Origin: Topomyia yanbarensis
Taxonomy: Eukaryota; Arthropoda; Insecta; Diptera; Culicidae
Reading direction: 5' to 3'
DNA length: 64,000 nt
Assembly: GCF_030247195.1 (NCBI RefSeq)
Contig: NC_080671.1
Span: 206,919,456-206,983,455, forward strand
The notes under the pieces were generated by a model that was not told the origin of the DNA, searched no databases, and saw only the letters and a program-made list of their open reading frames with translations. The translations under genes and the position numbers were made by a program. This document shows, piece after piece, positions 27,177-38,042 of the stretch (its first letter is position 1; each line of letters starts with the position of its first letter).

Positions 27177-30100
27177 CTAAGCCAGGAATATGTATTTCTG
27201 GCCTCAGCTGAAATCAACGTAAAGGGTGCCACGGCATGGTACCAACTTAGATGTCTGCTGGATTCCGGCAGCCAAATCGAAACTATAACTGAAGAAGCAG
27301 CCCAAGCACTTGGGTTGCCCCAGCATGACGCTCATCTCACCATAAAGGGGGTGGGTAGATGTATCAACACGAGTAAGAAAATAATAACAAAGATGGCATC
27401 TAGATGCGGAAAATTCCAAACTATTATTGAAATAATGGTGGTGCCCAAAGTACTGGAAGACCAACCAAACGTGCAGATGAAACCCGAATCCATAAAGGTG
27501 CCAACCGGACTTACGTTGGCAGATCCTACGTTTTACAAGAAAAGAGGAGTGGAAATATTACTCGGAGCGAGAATATTCTTCCAAATTTTGGGCCCCAGGT
27601 GTACTAAACTGGCAACCGGCCCTACCTTTCAAGAATCAGCACTCGGACGGCTAGTCGGAGGACTAGTCTCTACGCACATTAAACCAAAGGCCACTCTAGC
27701 GGTAGTATCTGTGAAAGTAGAAAACCATGACGAACGTGATGACGAGCATCACGATGAACTAGATTACCTATTCAAGCAATTTTGGAACCACGATGCAGTT
27801 GGTGCAACTAACTCAAGCTCAAATGAATGCGAAGATCATTTTCGCAAAAACACTACGGTAGGCTCGGATGGAAAATTCATCGTCCGAATTCCTATGAACG
27901 GAGAGCCCGAACTGCTAGGGCTTTCTTATCAACAAGCTAGAAGACGCCTTCTATCACTAGAACGACGACTCATTATGAACCCTGATCTATATGAAGAATA
28001 TCGAGAATTCCTTAGAGAATACCTAGAGCTGGGCCACATGAAGCTCATATCACCAAACGACCTGGCCAAAGTCCAGTACTTCATACCGCACTCCTGCGTA
28101 ATAAAAGCAGAGTCCACCTCCACGAAATTAAGAGTGGTGTTTGATGCTAGCGCTAAGACATCAAACAACCGATCATTGAACGACCTGCAAAGGTGCGGGC
28201 CAGTGATTCAGCGAGATTTATTTGATCTGCTGCTGGATTTCAGATGACACGACAAGGTGGTAACAGCCGACATTGTCAAAATGTACAGGAAAATCAACGT
28301 CCATGACGATGACACGTGGATGCAATGCATCCTGTGGAGAGCACAATCCAATGAAGAAATTCAAGCATACCGCTTGACAACTGTCAGCCGCTTCTTCCTT
28401 CCTGGCCTGCCGGGCTCTTTACCAAGTAGGAGAAGAGATCAAATCAACGAACCCCCAATCCGCAGAATTAATTCAACGATGTTTCTACATAGACAACCTC
28501 ATGATGGGGGGAGATTCGATACCAGAACTCACAAAGCAATGCAAATCAATAGAGGCAGCGCTCGACACATACGGATTTCCCTTGAGGAAATGGGCGTCTA
28601 ATGATGCTCAATTACTATCATACATTCCAAACGAAAACTTAGAACAGGTAATCACGATTGGTGATCAAGACGTAATAAAAACATTAGGCGTAGCATGGTC
28701 ACCACGCGACGACGAAGCGCCAACTCACTTCGGAAGCACTACGATTGTACGATCCCCTGGGCATCATGCAGCCCATTATCATAACGGCCGAAATCCTTCT
28801 TCAAGGCCTTTGGAAAACTAAACTGAAATGGGATGACGAAATCCCAGTCGAAACCTTATATGAATGGCAGAAACTCAAGCGAACACTGCCGAAACTAGCG
28901 AGCTTGGCTATTCCGCGACAGGCGGTTCCAAGTAACCATCAATATTTAGAATTGCACGGTTTTTCCGATGCATCCAACGTCGCCAATGGCTGCGCGATAT
29001 ATGCTTACGCCATAGATCTCAATGGACACAAGCCCATGAATTTGCTATGCGCAAAATCAAGAGTTACGCCTTTGAAAGAAATTACTCTCCCACGGAAAGA
29101 ATGCTTAGGAGCAAAGTTACTGGCTGAACTAATGACAAGGGTCGTTAGCAACGTTCCGCACCAAGTGCAAAATATTCGCTATTGGTGTGACTCAAAGGTG
29201 GTCTTGGCTTGGATTAAATCCAACAAGCCACATAGGGAAATCTATGTACGCAATCGAATCAATGCTATCCAAACACTAACGAAAAAAGAAGACTGGCAAT
29301 ACGTGCCAACTGACAAAAATCCGGCAGATATTGTCCCTCGAGGTGTGTCTGTAGACCAGCTACTCACCACCAAAACGGAAATGTGGCTCCACGCCACGGA
29401 ATATGCACTCCAACCTGAACACATTTCGCAATTGCACGTAATCGAACTAGAACAGACGAGTGCAGAAACACAACATGAAGAAACTAAGAAAATCGAAACC
29501 GAGGATTTAATCCAAAGTTACCCACACCATAACTCCTTCAAGAAAACACGACGGCATTTCGCCCTGCTTAACCGAGCAATGAACAATTTTCTATCTAAAT
29601 CGACGGCAGATAAGCGCCGAGGAATCAATAAAGAAGTAGTCTCAGGACCAATCACACTAAACGAATTAGAAGCCGGAACGAAACTACTAATCAAGCATAT
29701 GTAGTTCACCTGCCATCCAAACGAATTATGTAACCTGCAAGAAAATGGAGCGCCTACCAAGCAAGGCCCTCTCCAAAGTCTAAGTCCTGTCATAGAGGAT
29801 GGGCTAATCAAAATTATAAATCGACGGCAGCTAAGCGCCGAGGAATCAATAAAGAAGTAGTCTCAGGACCAATCACACTCAACGAATTAGAAGCCGGAAC
29901 GAAACTACTAATCAAGCATATGTAGTTCACCTGCCATCCAAACGAATTATGTAACCTGCAAGAAAATGGAGCGCCTAGCAAGCAAGGCCCTCTTCAAAGT
30001 CTAAGTCCTGTCATAGAGGATGGGCTAATCAAAATTATGGGCAGGATCAGTTTAGCTGATTTGCCACAATCTCAACGATGCCCCACGTGGATCCCACGGG

Positions 30101-31163
30101 AGCACTTTTTCACGAAAATAATCCTAGAACACATTCATCGACAAACCCTGCACGCTGGGTTTGAAAGCTTAATAGCAGAATTCCAGCGCAACTATTGGAT
30201 GCGTAATCTACGAAAGACGGCCAGAACAGTCGTACACAAATGCATCTTATGCGCGCGGGCGAGACCGCGCCAACTACAACAAAGGATAGGCCAAGTGCCC
30301 AGGCCTAGGGTGAACCCATCACCCGCTTTCACCCATACAGGAATCGATCTGTGTGAATCAAGAATAATAGCATACGCATGCATTTTGGTATGCTTCTCAA
30401 CGAAAGCAACCCACATCTAAGTGGTCGAAAATCAATCGACCAACGCATTCATGGCCGCGCTAATGCGATTTGTATCGTTGCGCGGTAGACCCGAAATCAT
30501 TTACTCAGATAACGGGCGCAACTTTGTAGGAGCGAGTCGCGAGCTTGCTGAGCTAAGGAAAATTTATAACGACGAACTATTTCAAAATGAACTAATAGGA
30601 GTAGCCGCAGAGCAAGGCATACGATTCTCATTCATCCCCCCAGGATCCCCGACTTCGGAGGGCTCTGGGAAGCTAATATAAAGGTCGCCAAGCGATTATT
30701 CACGGCAGCAGCACGAGGTGCAAGTTTTAACATTTTGGAACTTCAAACAGTATTTTACCAAGTGACGGCGATAATGAACTCCCGACCTCTATACTCGATC
30801 CTATCGGATCCTGACGCTCCAGAATCACTAACCCCAGGTCACTTCCTCATAGGAAGGCCCATGACAGCGCTTCCAATCCCATACAAGGCCACAGATGAAA
30901 GAAACTTATCAATTCGATGGAAACGCATTCAATCACAGACACTGCAATTCTGGCAGAAATGGAACAATGAATATCTACAGCACTTAAGATGTGCAGCTAA
31001 GTGGACCAAACAGCATCCGAATTTGCAAGTTGGTCAGATCGCCTTAATTGGTGATGACAACACCCCTGTGGCAAAGTGGCCCAAGGGAATTGTCATCAAA
31101 ATGCACGCTGGTGAAGACGGAATTGTACGAGTGGGTACAGTTCGCGTAGGAACCAATCTCTAG
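27177..31163 (+). pseudogene. pol: pol of the BEL/Pao element, multiply disrupted
   Basis: The order is protease (CLLDSGSQIETI, about 27250), reverse transcriptase, peptidase_A17/RNase H region (LHGFSDASNVANG, about 28960), and integrase (finger H…H…CILC at about 30130-30255; IYSDNGRNF at about 30502; PTSEGSG at about 30650). Lesions seen: stop TGA 27174, stop TGA 28245, a frame change near 28400, and further changes near 28600-28745. The RT active site reads YIDN (about 28480) where the family has YVDD, so an essential Asp is lost. A stop TAG at 29702 lies within a 221-bp tandem duplication. An internal loss in integrase near 30355-30420 removes the first Asp region, with stop TAA 30418, and a frame change follows the Glu motif at about 30670. 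The last frame, 30735-31163, carries the DUF5641-like tail (NSRPLYSILSDPD). This copy cannot encode a working Pol. Confidence 0.9.
29596..30038 (+). repeat. 221-bp tandem duplication within BEL pol
   Basis: 29596-29816 and 29817-30038 align at a constant offset of 221 with about four mismatches (for example CAGATAAG/CAGCTAAG and GCCTACCAAG/GCCTAGCAAG). The length is not a multiple of three, so it also shifts the frame. Both copies contain the stop ATATGTAG, so the stop predates the duplication. Confidence 0.93.
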
Positions 31164-31331
31164 AAAAGAAATGTAAGGCTGTTGGCTCCCCTGCCAATAG
31201 AACACTCCATCAACGAAAATGAAACTCTTAACACGAATGAAAACTCTCAAAGTTTAGACTGTGACCTCTCACCTTCCAACCGAAATGATACGATTTGGAG
31301 CGGGCGGCTCCGCTCCAAAGGGGGGAGAAAA

Positions 31332-31884
31332 TGGTGTGACACAAAGTAAAGCACCACCCCACGATAATGTTGCAGCAAACAAACGAAAAGCGCTTTATCG
31401 TAGCGTTTTCAAAACAATCGAAATGCCCGTTCTCAGCATAAACGGGTACCACAAACATCTGCATCGGAAGGCCATAAAAAGGGCGCGCATACGCCATCGC
31501 TCTGCAGCAGTTCTCCAATTTCAACGAAGTACGCAACTCAACACGATGTGGCCGTTCGGAGACGACGTGATCATACAAAATACAATCAGCGCACACGACG
31601 TCGCATCGTATTCTCTGGACAGTGCATTCTTCATAATCATCATAGTCGTCATCATAATATGGAGATGGCGACGAAACGGCAAGCGGCTAAAAGCGCTTGA
31701 ATCAGCAAATCGACGGAATCAGCTCGAGGTTTAAAACAACTCTGTAAATAAATGTGAAATAAAATTAAATCAGTTCCCTTCTGGACACTCGAAGAGAATG
31801 TGTTTCATTTGATAAACCAAATATCACATATCTAAGAACGGCATTGGGTTCGGGCCAATGCCGTAGTTCGTACGATGATAGATA
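31332..31884 (+). repeat. 3' LTR of the BEL/Pao element, truncated at its end
   Basis: Matches 23939-24491 with several substitutions and a small rearranged spot near 31490 (GGGCGCGCATACGCC against TATGCGCGCCGCC). Similarity ends at GATGATAGATA; the last ~108 bases of the LTR are missing. The small membrane-protein frame is present at 31544-31734 and the hairpin at 31839-31863. Confidence 0.9.
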
Positions 31885-31885
31885 G

Positions 31886-31939
31886 GTCAATTTAATGACC
31901 TATGCTGTCGGCTCCGACAGCATAGGTCATTAAATTGAC
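31886..31939. repeat. Perfect hairpin, 26-bp stem and 2-base loop
   Basis: GTCAATTTAATGACC…GCTGTCGG (31886-31911) pairs without a mismatch with 31914-31939; only CT separates the arms. It lies exactly between the broken end of the BEL LTR and the 3' side of the L1-like LINE, so it could be the LINE's 3' terminal structure or a fold-back repair product. Confidence 0.95.
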
Positions 31940-32306
31940 TTTACGCTTGTCCGGACATGCCGCAGACTCAGGTGATTCGCATTTAATGCCAAAAGATCCT
32001 GACTACTGCGCTGCAGAAGACAAAAAGCTAAGTAACCGGGAAACTCTAAGCTTGTTCATTGACCCTACTCCACGCTTTTCTAAACTTTCTTATTTCAAAT
32101 CCTTGCTCTCCCTTGAGTACTATGGCTCTTAATATTTGAAAAATACTTCACCTTCCAGTCCCTTGCTAATTATATGTCGTTACAATATAAAAAAGGAAAA
32201 AGATTGACTCACTATAAGTCGTTAATAAAAAAGGAAAAAATTATTTACAACTAATGTCTCTTGGATATTAAAGGCTAAAATATCCACATCTACCCTATCA
32301 TCTTGA

Positions 32307-35300
32307 CTATTTTGAATGAACAAGATGTAGCAACATAATAGTTGTCACCTCGAATCGCTCTAGTGAAGGCATCAAGAATTCATTTACCAGCAGCCGCCGT
32401 CCTCCAGTCACTGCCAATAGTTGTTGTTGAAACAGAGTGTACGCATTCCCCACTCTACGACATTCAAAGAATTTGTGCCGTAAAGTTTCGATTTGTTTAC
32501 CACAGTGTGCACAGTTTTCTCCGTCCGTTCGTCTCATGGTGTGCAAAAGTTGCCGGTGCGGGACCTTTTTATTTGCCCACATATACAAGGCACTGCGCTG
32601 TTTAGGTAGCAGCTTTCGAGATGATATATTTCTCCATATCCGTGTCCAATTTGCTGCGGGATTGGCAGCTGCAACTCTGGCCCTGTCTGTGTGTTCAATA
32701 TAGAAGCGGTGGATGAGATCGGCGGAAGGGTGTGTGCGGATTTGAAAAGGGAATGTTGCAATATTTTCTAGGATAACTTTCAAACAGGGAAGAGAGCTTG
32801 GTCGGGGGGGATTTTCTTGGCTGAGGAAGGAAGAGTAGTAGGGAATGGATTCGATCTCCTGTAAGTGGCGATTGATAAACAGCGCTTTACATTTCATCGC
32901 TGGTAGTTGCAAAGTTAGACCACCATCGTCTTTACTGCGTGCCAGTTGCTACATCGGAACCGTTGCGCATGAACCACGGAAAAGATAGGAGCGCATAGTA
33001 GCAGTTAACTTTGCAGCGTGCGCTGCCGTCGGATGTAGATTTGCTGCCATGTACCACATTTTAGACGAAATAAATGTGTTCAACAGCGTCACTTTTTGAT
33101 GTAAAGCCAGAGTGCGCAGCGAGTGCATCCATACCTGCCGTGTGAAATTCGTGACAAGACTGTCCCAGTTTAATGAGACCATTAATCGGATCGAGTTGGC
33201 AAAAATTACTCCTAGGATTTTAATGCTGTTGTCCGTCTGAAGCCATGGCACCGTTATAGGATTTGTCGTTAGACCCACATCAATAGCTGTGGTTTTTGTT
33301 TCATTCAGACGGGCACCAGCTACGCGTTCGAACCGCCTGAATAAAACCCGCATTTCATTCAGCTGGTCTGCGCTGCTAACAATTGCACTGATGTCGTCCG
33401 CATATGCAACGATTACGTCTGCTCCACACACCTGTTCTAAACTCTTCAATAACGGGTGCAGCTGAATTATGAACAGGTGCATCGCAATAGGATCTCCCTG
33501 CCTTACCGATCGCTGAATGGGGAAGGGTGCAGAAAGGTGTCCATTTATTAGCAACCGTGACGAAGAAACTGCTGCTATATGGGAAAGCAACTCAACCAAC
33601 GCAGTATTAAATCCAAGCGCACGCATGGTGCGAAAGAGAAACTGATGGTCCACCCTATCAAACGCGTGGTCGAGATCGAACGACACCAGTTTGCCTCTTC
33701 GCTTGTTTGCTTTTAGCTGAGCAATTTTGTCTTTCAGTGCAAGGGTGGCCTGAAAGATGTTTTTGTCGGAATTGAGGCACTTTTGTGAGTCGGTTAGTAC
33801 ATTATGCGATTGCAGTACATTTTCGAGACGCTGCTTAAGGATCCGAGAGAGGATTTTGTAATCATAGTTGATTAAACTTATTGGCCTGTACGCACGCGCG
33901 GTTTCCCCTGCACCACGTTTTTTGACCAACACGATCACACCATCGAGGAACTGTGCGGGTAAATTTGATCTGATTGCCTCATTTAAAATAAGGTTCAGTT
34001 CGCGGTGAATGACGTCGAATGTTCGTAGATATAATTCTTTTGGCAAACCGTCGTTGCCAGGTGATTTTCTGGATGCGCTGGTGCGGATTGCGGTCAGAAT
34101 TTCAGTCGTCGTAATTTCGTTCATAGTGGCTTCATTTGCGGGGTCGTGCTCAGGGATCACTCTGTTGCATTGGAAGGGACCATCTTCTTCTTCTTCTTCC
34201 ACTTCGCCACGTGCGTACAGGTCGGTGAAATATTGAACCATATGATCCTGAATGGTAGCCGAATCATCGATGACTTCGTCTCTCTCGGTCCGTAGGTGCT
34301 CGATAGTTGTTTTCCGTCTCACTCGTTCCCCTAGCTGGTACGTCGAGAGAGGTTCTCCCGCCACATGTGTTTCGTTGACTCGTATAAACATCTCAGAGAA
34401 GTTACGCTGGTGTGTGAGCATTTCAGCCTTCAGTCGATTGATGGTGGTGAGCATCGAACGGTTGTTTTGGTAGTTGTCGTATGCCTGGCGTAGTAAGCCG
34501 TAAAGCCGCTGTTGTTCACGATAGAAATCATCGAAAGCAATTTTTGATTTCCATCGGAAAAAAGATTTTATTTTTGGCTTGGCATACGACAACCACCACT
34601 CCATCCACGAAGGGAAGTTTCGGCGCTGACGAGTCCAGTATTGCCACTGTATTTGAAACTCGTTGATGTTCTCAGCGGTTAGAAGATGGGGACGGAGTGA
34701 CCAGAAGCCACGACCATGCGGTCTGTCCGAGAGAGGAAGACAAATTCTCACAGTGACGGCTTTATGGTCCGAAAAACAGCAGACATGGACCGCTGTTGAT
34801 CTCAGCTGATTTCGGAGGCCTGCGCTCACATACATACGATCGAGCCGGGAGGAAGCGTTGGGCGTAATATACGTATATTCGATCTCGCGTGATCGGAGAT
34901 GCTGCCAGACATCGTGAAGGTGCAATTGTTGAACGGTGGCTTGTAGAGCAGGGCTAGAGTTGTTTCCCGTCGCATCACATAACCGCAGTACGCAGTTAAA
35001 ATCCCCCGCTAAGATGGCGTGTTCGGTGCGGTGACGAAGGTAGTAGGCGATTGTTGTATTAAAAAATCGCTCACGCTCGGCACGTTGGGCCGTACCCGAC
35101 GGGGCATATATATTGCACAGTGTTATGTTGTTTACACGGAGGGCGAGCAGTCTCCCATCCAGGCTCTTCTCTATGTGCGAGAATTTAATGTGTTCTTTTA
35201 GAGCAATTGCTGTTCCTCTCCTAGCGTGGTCAACGTTGCAGGCGACGTTGTAGCCGGGAATAGTGAGTTGTTCGTTTTCAACTTCTTGAAGAAACACGAT

Positions 35301-35408
35301 GTCGAGATCCGTCGAGCGAACGAATTTGCGGAGAGCGTTATGTTTTGTTGTGTTGGTGATCGTGTTGATGTTTATGGTTCCTAAATTACAGCTGACGTAG
35401 TCCACCAT
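32307..35408 (-). pseudogene. ORF2 of the L1-like LINE (endonuclease-RT), one premature stop
   Basis: The frame is open from 35408 to 32307 (about 1033 codons) except for one TAG at 32951-32949. N-terminal AP endonuclease: NLGTININ, FLQEVENEQL, ILAGDFNC, SRLDRMYVS and the catalytic FSDHKAV within the first ~230 residues. Reverse transcriptase: AYRPISLINYDYKILSRIL, SFDLDHAFDRVD, SVRQGDPIAMHLF and VAYADDISAIVSS (YADD near residue 665). After the stop comes a zf-RVT-like segment (RIWRNISSRKLLPKQRSALY) and a CAHCGKQIETLRHKFFEC finger. All catalytic motifs look intact; apart from the stop, which needs a single change (CAG to TAG is the simplest), the ORF is well preserved. Confidence 0.9.
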
Positions 35409-35604
35409 TTTTACATTTACTCATCCGAAATCTGGACGCGTGCTTGTTCGGTGGTGGAGGTAAAGTCTTCTTCGCCGTGCCGCATTTTCTTGCCCGGCGG
35501 TAGTCTTCGTGAGCGTCGGCTAGATGCCGAGTTTTGAGATGCTTGCGAGCAATCCGTCTCGTTACCATCAACTTTGCGCTGTGTGACAACGCACCCGGTC
35601 GGGC

Positions 35605-36640
35605 TTATTCCCATTGAAGGTTTTTGAGGAGTGAAACCTGGCGCCGCGGGGGAGCCATGGTGCTTTTCTGTTGTGCCATTGCAGATCGTGTCTCGATGGT
35701 TTCTCGGGGCTTTGGAGCATGTTGACCGAATGCCATCGAATCTTGTGACGAGGGCTTTGACCCCGATGGTTGTGGTAAATCGGCCGGTTTCGGCATGGGC
35801 TTGTTCGGCTTTACCGGTTTTTTCTGCTGTACGGACATTTTCGTCACGTTTGCATACGATTGGTCTGCTGAGAGTTTCTGCACGAGCAGTTTTTTATTTT
35901 GCACACAAGGGATGCCGATGTGTGCGAATTCGTGGCAGTGTAAACATGTCCCTTGTATGCAACGGCAGTTTCTTCTCCCTGAATAGTGACGAGAGAGGGG
36001 ATGTTCTTCTTCACCACCATCCGAGCGACACGAACACTGGTCTTCACGCCTTCAAAAGCACCGTAGCGATTATCCCACAGGAGGTCTCGAACGTTGAGCA
36101 CTTCACCATATTCGGCGAGGAAGGTAGAGACTTGTTCGTTGGTGATGTCTTCGGGAAGGTCAAAAATTTGCACCTCCACACCGCCATCCTCCATCGTTAT
36201 CCGTAACTTGTACACTTTTCCTTCGAGAACGAACTCGTGTTTGCTGTCGTGTTCTTCTACAATCCTCTCTGCTAGGGATAGGTTGTTGACCTTTACAAAG
36301 GTACATCCCAGCCTTCTGCTTGGCTGGATTTGGAGCACGTTTTCTCGAGTGAGACCGAGTTCCTTCCCGACGAGTTTCAGAATCACATCGTGGGAGGGAC
36401 TTCCACGCGGAATGTATTTTCTCGCATCGTGGAATAGCACCGCTGCAACAATCGCACAGTGCTTCGGACACCGATGATAAAAGCAAAAAACGTATGATAT
36501 TGTTCGCGAGCAAACTTCGATTTTAGACACGTCTCAGTACAAATCGACCGATCAGCACGGAAGCTTGCTGTTAACTGGTCATTGATAGAACATAACTCAT
36601 CATCATGTTTTACCGCCGACGCCGGCAAAAGAGACTCCAC
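35605..36640 (-). pseudogene. ORF1 of the L1-like LINE (RNA-binding protein), frameshifted
   Basis: Three overlapping frames (36640-36383, 36530-35844, 35904-35605) make one ORF1-like protein. The middle part (EVQIFDLPEDITNEQVSTFL, YGEVLNVRDLLW) resembles an RRM fold. It is followed by a zinc knuckle CLHCHEFAHIGIPC (CX2CX4HX4C, about 35945-35900) that only appears after a one-base frame change. The C-terminus is Lys/Pro/Ser/Gln-rich. The N-terminal frame also shifts near 36400-36450. ORF1 proteins bind the element RNA; this one is broken in at least two places. About 200 bases separate it from ORF2. Confidence 0.75.
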
Positions 36641-36660
36641 AAATCCTCGCCTAGAACGAT

Positions 36661-36840
36661 CATGTGATCAGTTATTTTTTTTATATATATTATTTTCTAT
36701 TTGATTATATTGTTTTGTTTGCATTATATTTCTAATTCAGTATATTGGGTGTTCAGCCACAAGTGGTGACTTTTCATACCTATTGTTTACATGATTCAGT
36801 TAATTATTATTAAGTTATAATATGCTTTCGCAGTTAAGTA
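36661..36840. other. Short AT-rich spacer between two LINEs
   Basis: No feature. It separates the 5' side of the L1-like LINE from the poly-A tail of the Jockey-type LINE. Confidence 0.5.
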
Positions 36841-36913
36841 TTTTTTTTTCAGTAGGATGTTTTAAACATACTTGTCTTCTGAATAAGGAGATAAACAAAT
36901 CTTATAAACTAAC

Positions 36914-38042
36914 TTATAAACTATAAAGAGAGCTAATCGTTGCAATTGAAGATTGCAACGATTTTTGTCGGAAGTTGCTTATAATACTGTGCGTCATAAT
37001 TTCTAATGTTTCTATGTTTGCAAGTCTGTGCAACTCATTTGTGCTAAACCAGAGAGGACGCTTCAAAATCATTTTCAGAATTTTATTCTGAATTCTTTGA
37101 AGCGTTTTCTTCCCAGTAGCACAACAACTTGCCCAGATTGGAACTGCATATAGCATTGCCGGTCTAAATATTTGTTTATAAATTAATAATTTGTTCTTTA
37201 GGCAGAGCCTAGAATTCCTATTTATAAGAGGGTAAAAACATTTTATATATTTGTTGCCTTTTGTTTGGATTCCTTCAATGTGATCCTTAAAAGTGAGTTT
37301 TTTTATCGTAAATCAAACCCAAGTATTTAACTTGATCTGTCCACGTTAAATTCAAACCATTAAATTTAATAATATGGTTATAATTTGGTTTCAGAGAACA
37401 AGCTTTTGGCTTATGCGGAAACACAATCAATTGTGTTTTTGTCGCATTAGTGGAAATTTTCCATTTTTTCAGGTAATCATTGAAAATATTCAAGCTTCGT
37501 TGCAGTCGACTGCAGATAATACGAAGACTCCTCCCAGTGGCTGAGATGCTAGTATCATCACAGAAAAGTGACTTTTTACAGCCTGTAGGTAGATTTGGAA
37601 GATCAGAAGTAAAAATATTGTATAGTATTGGTGCGACGCTTGATCTTTGAGGGACGCCTGCTTTAACGGGTAGCTTATTAGATTTACAATTCTGATAAGA
37701 AACCTGTAGGGTACGGTTAGTAAGATAATTTTTAATTATCTTTATTATGTAAATTGGAAAATTGCAATCCCACATTTTGGCAATTAAACCTTTGTGCCAA
37801 ACACTGTCGAAAGCTTTTTCGATGTCTAGAAGAGCAACTCCAGTGGAATAGCCCTCTGAGATATTTGCCTTTATCATGTTAGTTACTCTCACAAGTTGAT
37901 GAGTAGTTGAATGTCCAATACGAAATCCAAACTGCTCAGGAAGAAAAATAGAATTCTCATTGATATGTGACATCATTCTAGTTAGGATGATTTTTGACGT
38001 AGGACTACGTCTTTGTTTTCGATACAGGGGTACACGTTGCAA
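36914..38042 (-). pseudogene. Reverse transcriptase, main and C-terminal part (Jockey-type LINE)
   Basis: Frame 38042-37287 begins with insertion-derived codons and turns into RT at KIILTRMMSHINENSIFLPEQFGF (from about 37993). RT motifs: GVALLDIEKAFDSVWH, GVPQRSSVAPILYNIF (family usually GVPQGS) and LFCDDTSIS, where FADD has become FCDD; both Asp remain. A frameshift near 37287 is followed by the C-terminal frame 37156-36914 (RPAMLYAVPIWASCC). A perfect 11-bp-stem hairpin AATCGTTGCAA/TTGCAACGATT lies just after it at 36933-36961. Confidence 0.88.

Larger units (their letters stand above)
23939..31884 (+). mobile_element. BEL/Pao LTR retrotransposon, decayed, 3' LTR truncated
   Basis: A gag with a DUF1759-like body and three zinc motifs, a protease, the BEL-type RT/peptidase_A17 region and an integrase, between LTR copies, identify a BEL/Pao element. 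The 5' LTR is 23939-24588, followed by TGGTGACTCC (primer-binding site). The 3' LTR begins at 31332 after the purine tract GGGGGGAGAAAA and matches up to 31884, then stops about 108 bases short. The LTR copies differ at clearly more sites than in elements A and B, so this insertion is older. The reading frames carry many lesions, a MITE and a tandem duplication. Target duplications cannot be tested because the right end is lost. Confidence 0.92.
31886..36660 (-). mobile_element. L1/Tx1-like non-LTR retrotransposon (LINE)
   Basis: Two ORFs on the minus strand: an RNA-binding ORF1 (about 36640-35605) and an endonuclease/RT ORF2 (35408-32307). About 370 bases of 3' untranslated sequence follow, to the hairpin at 31886. 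The RT block RPISLINYDYKILSRIL and the C-terminal zf-RVT finger place it nearest the L1/Tx1 group. There is no poly-A tail at the 3' edge. No ATG opens ORF1 before an in-frame stop at about 36661, so the copy is probably 5'-truncated or the start is mutated. No target duplication was found. Confidence 0.85.
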
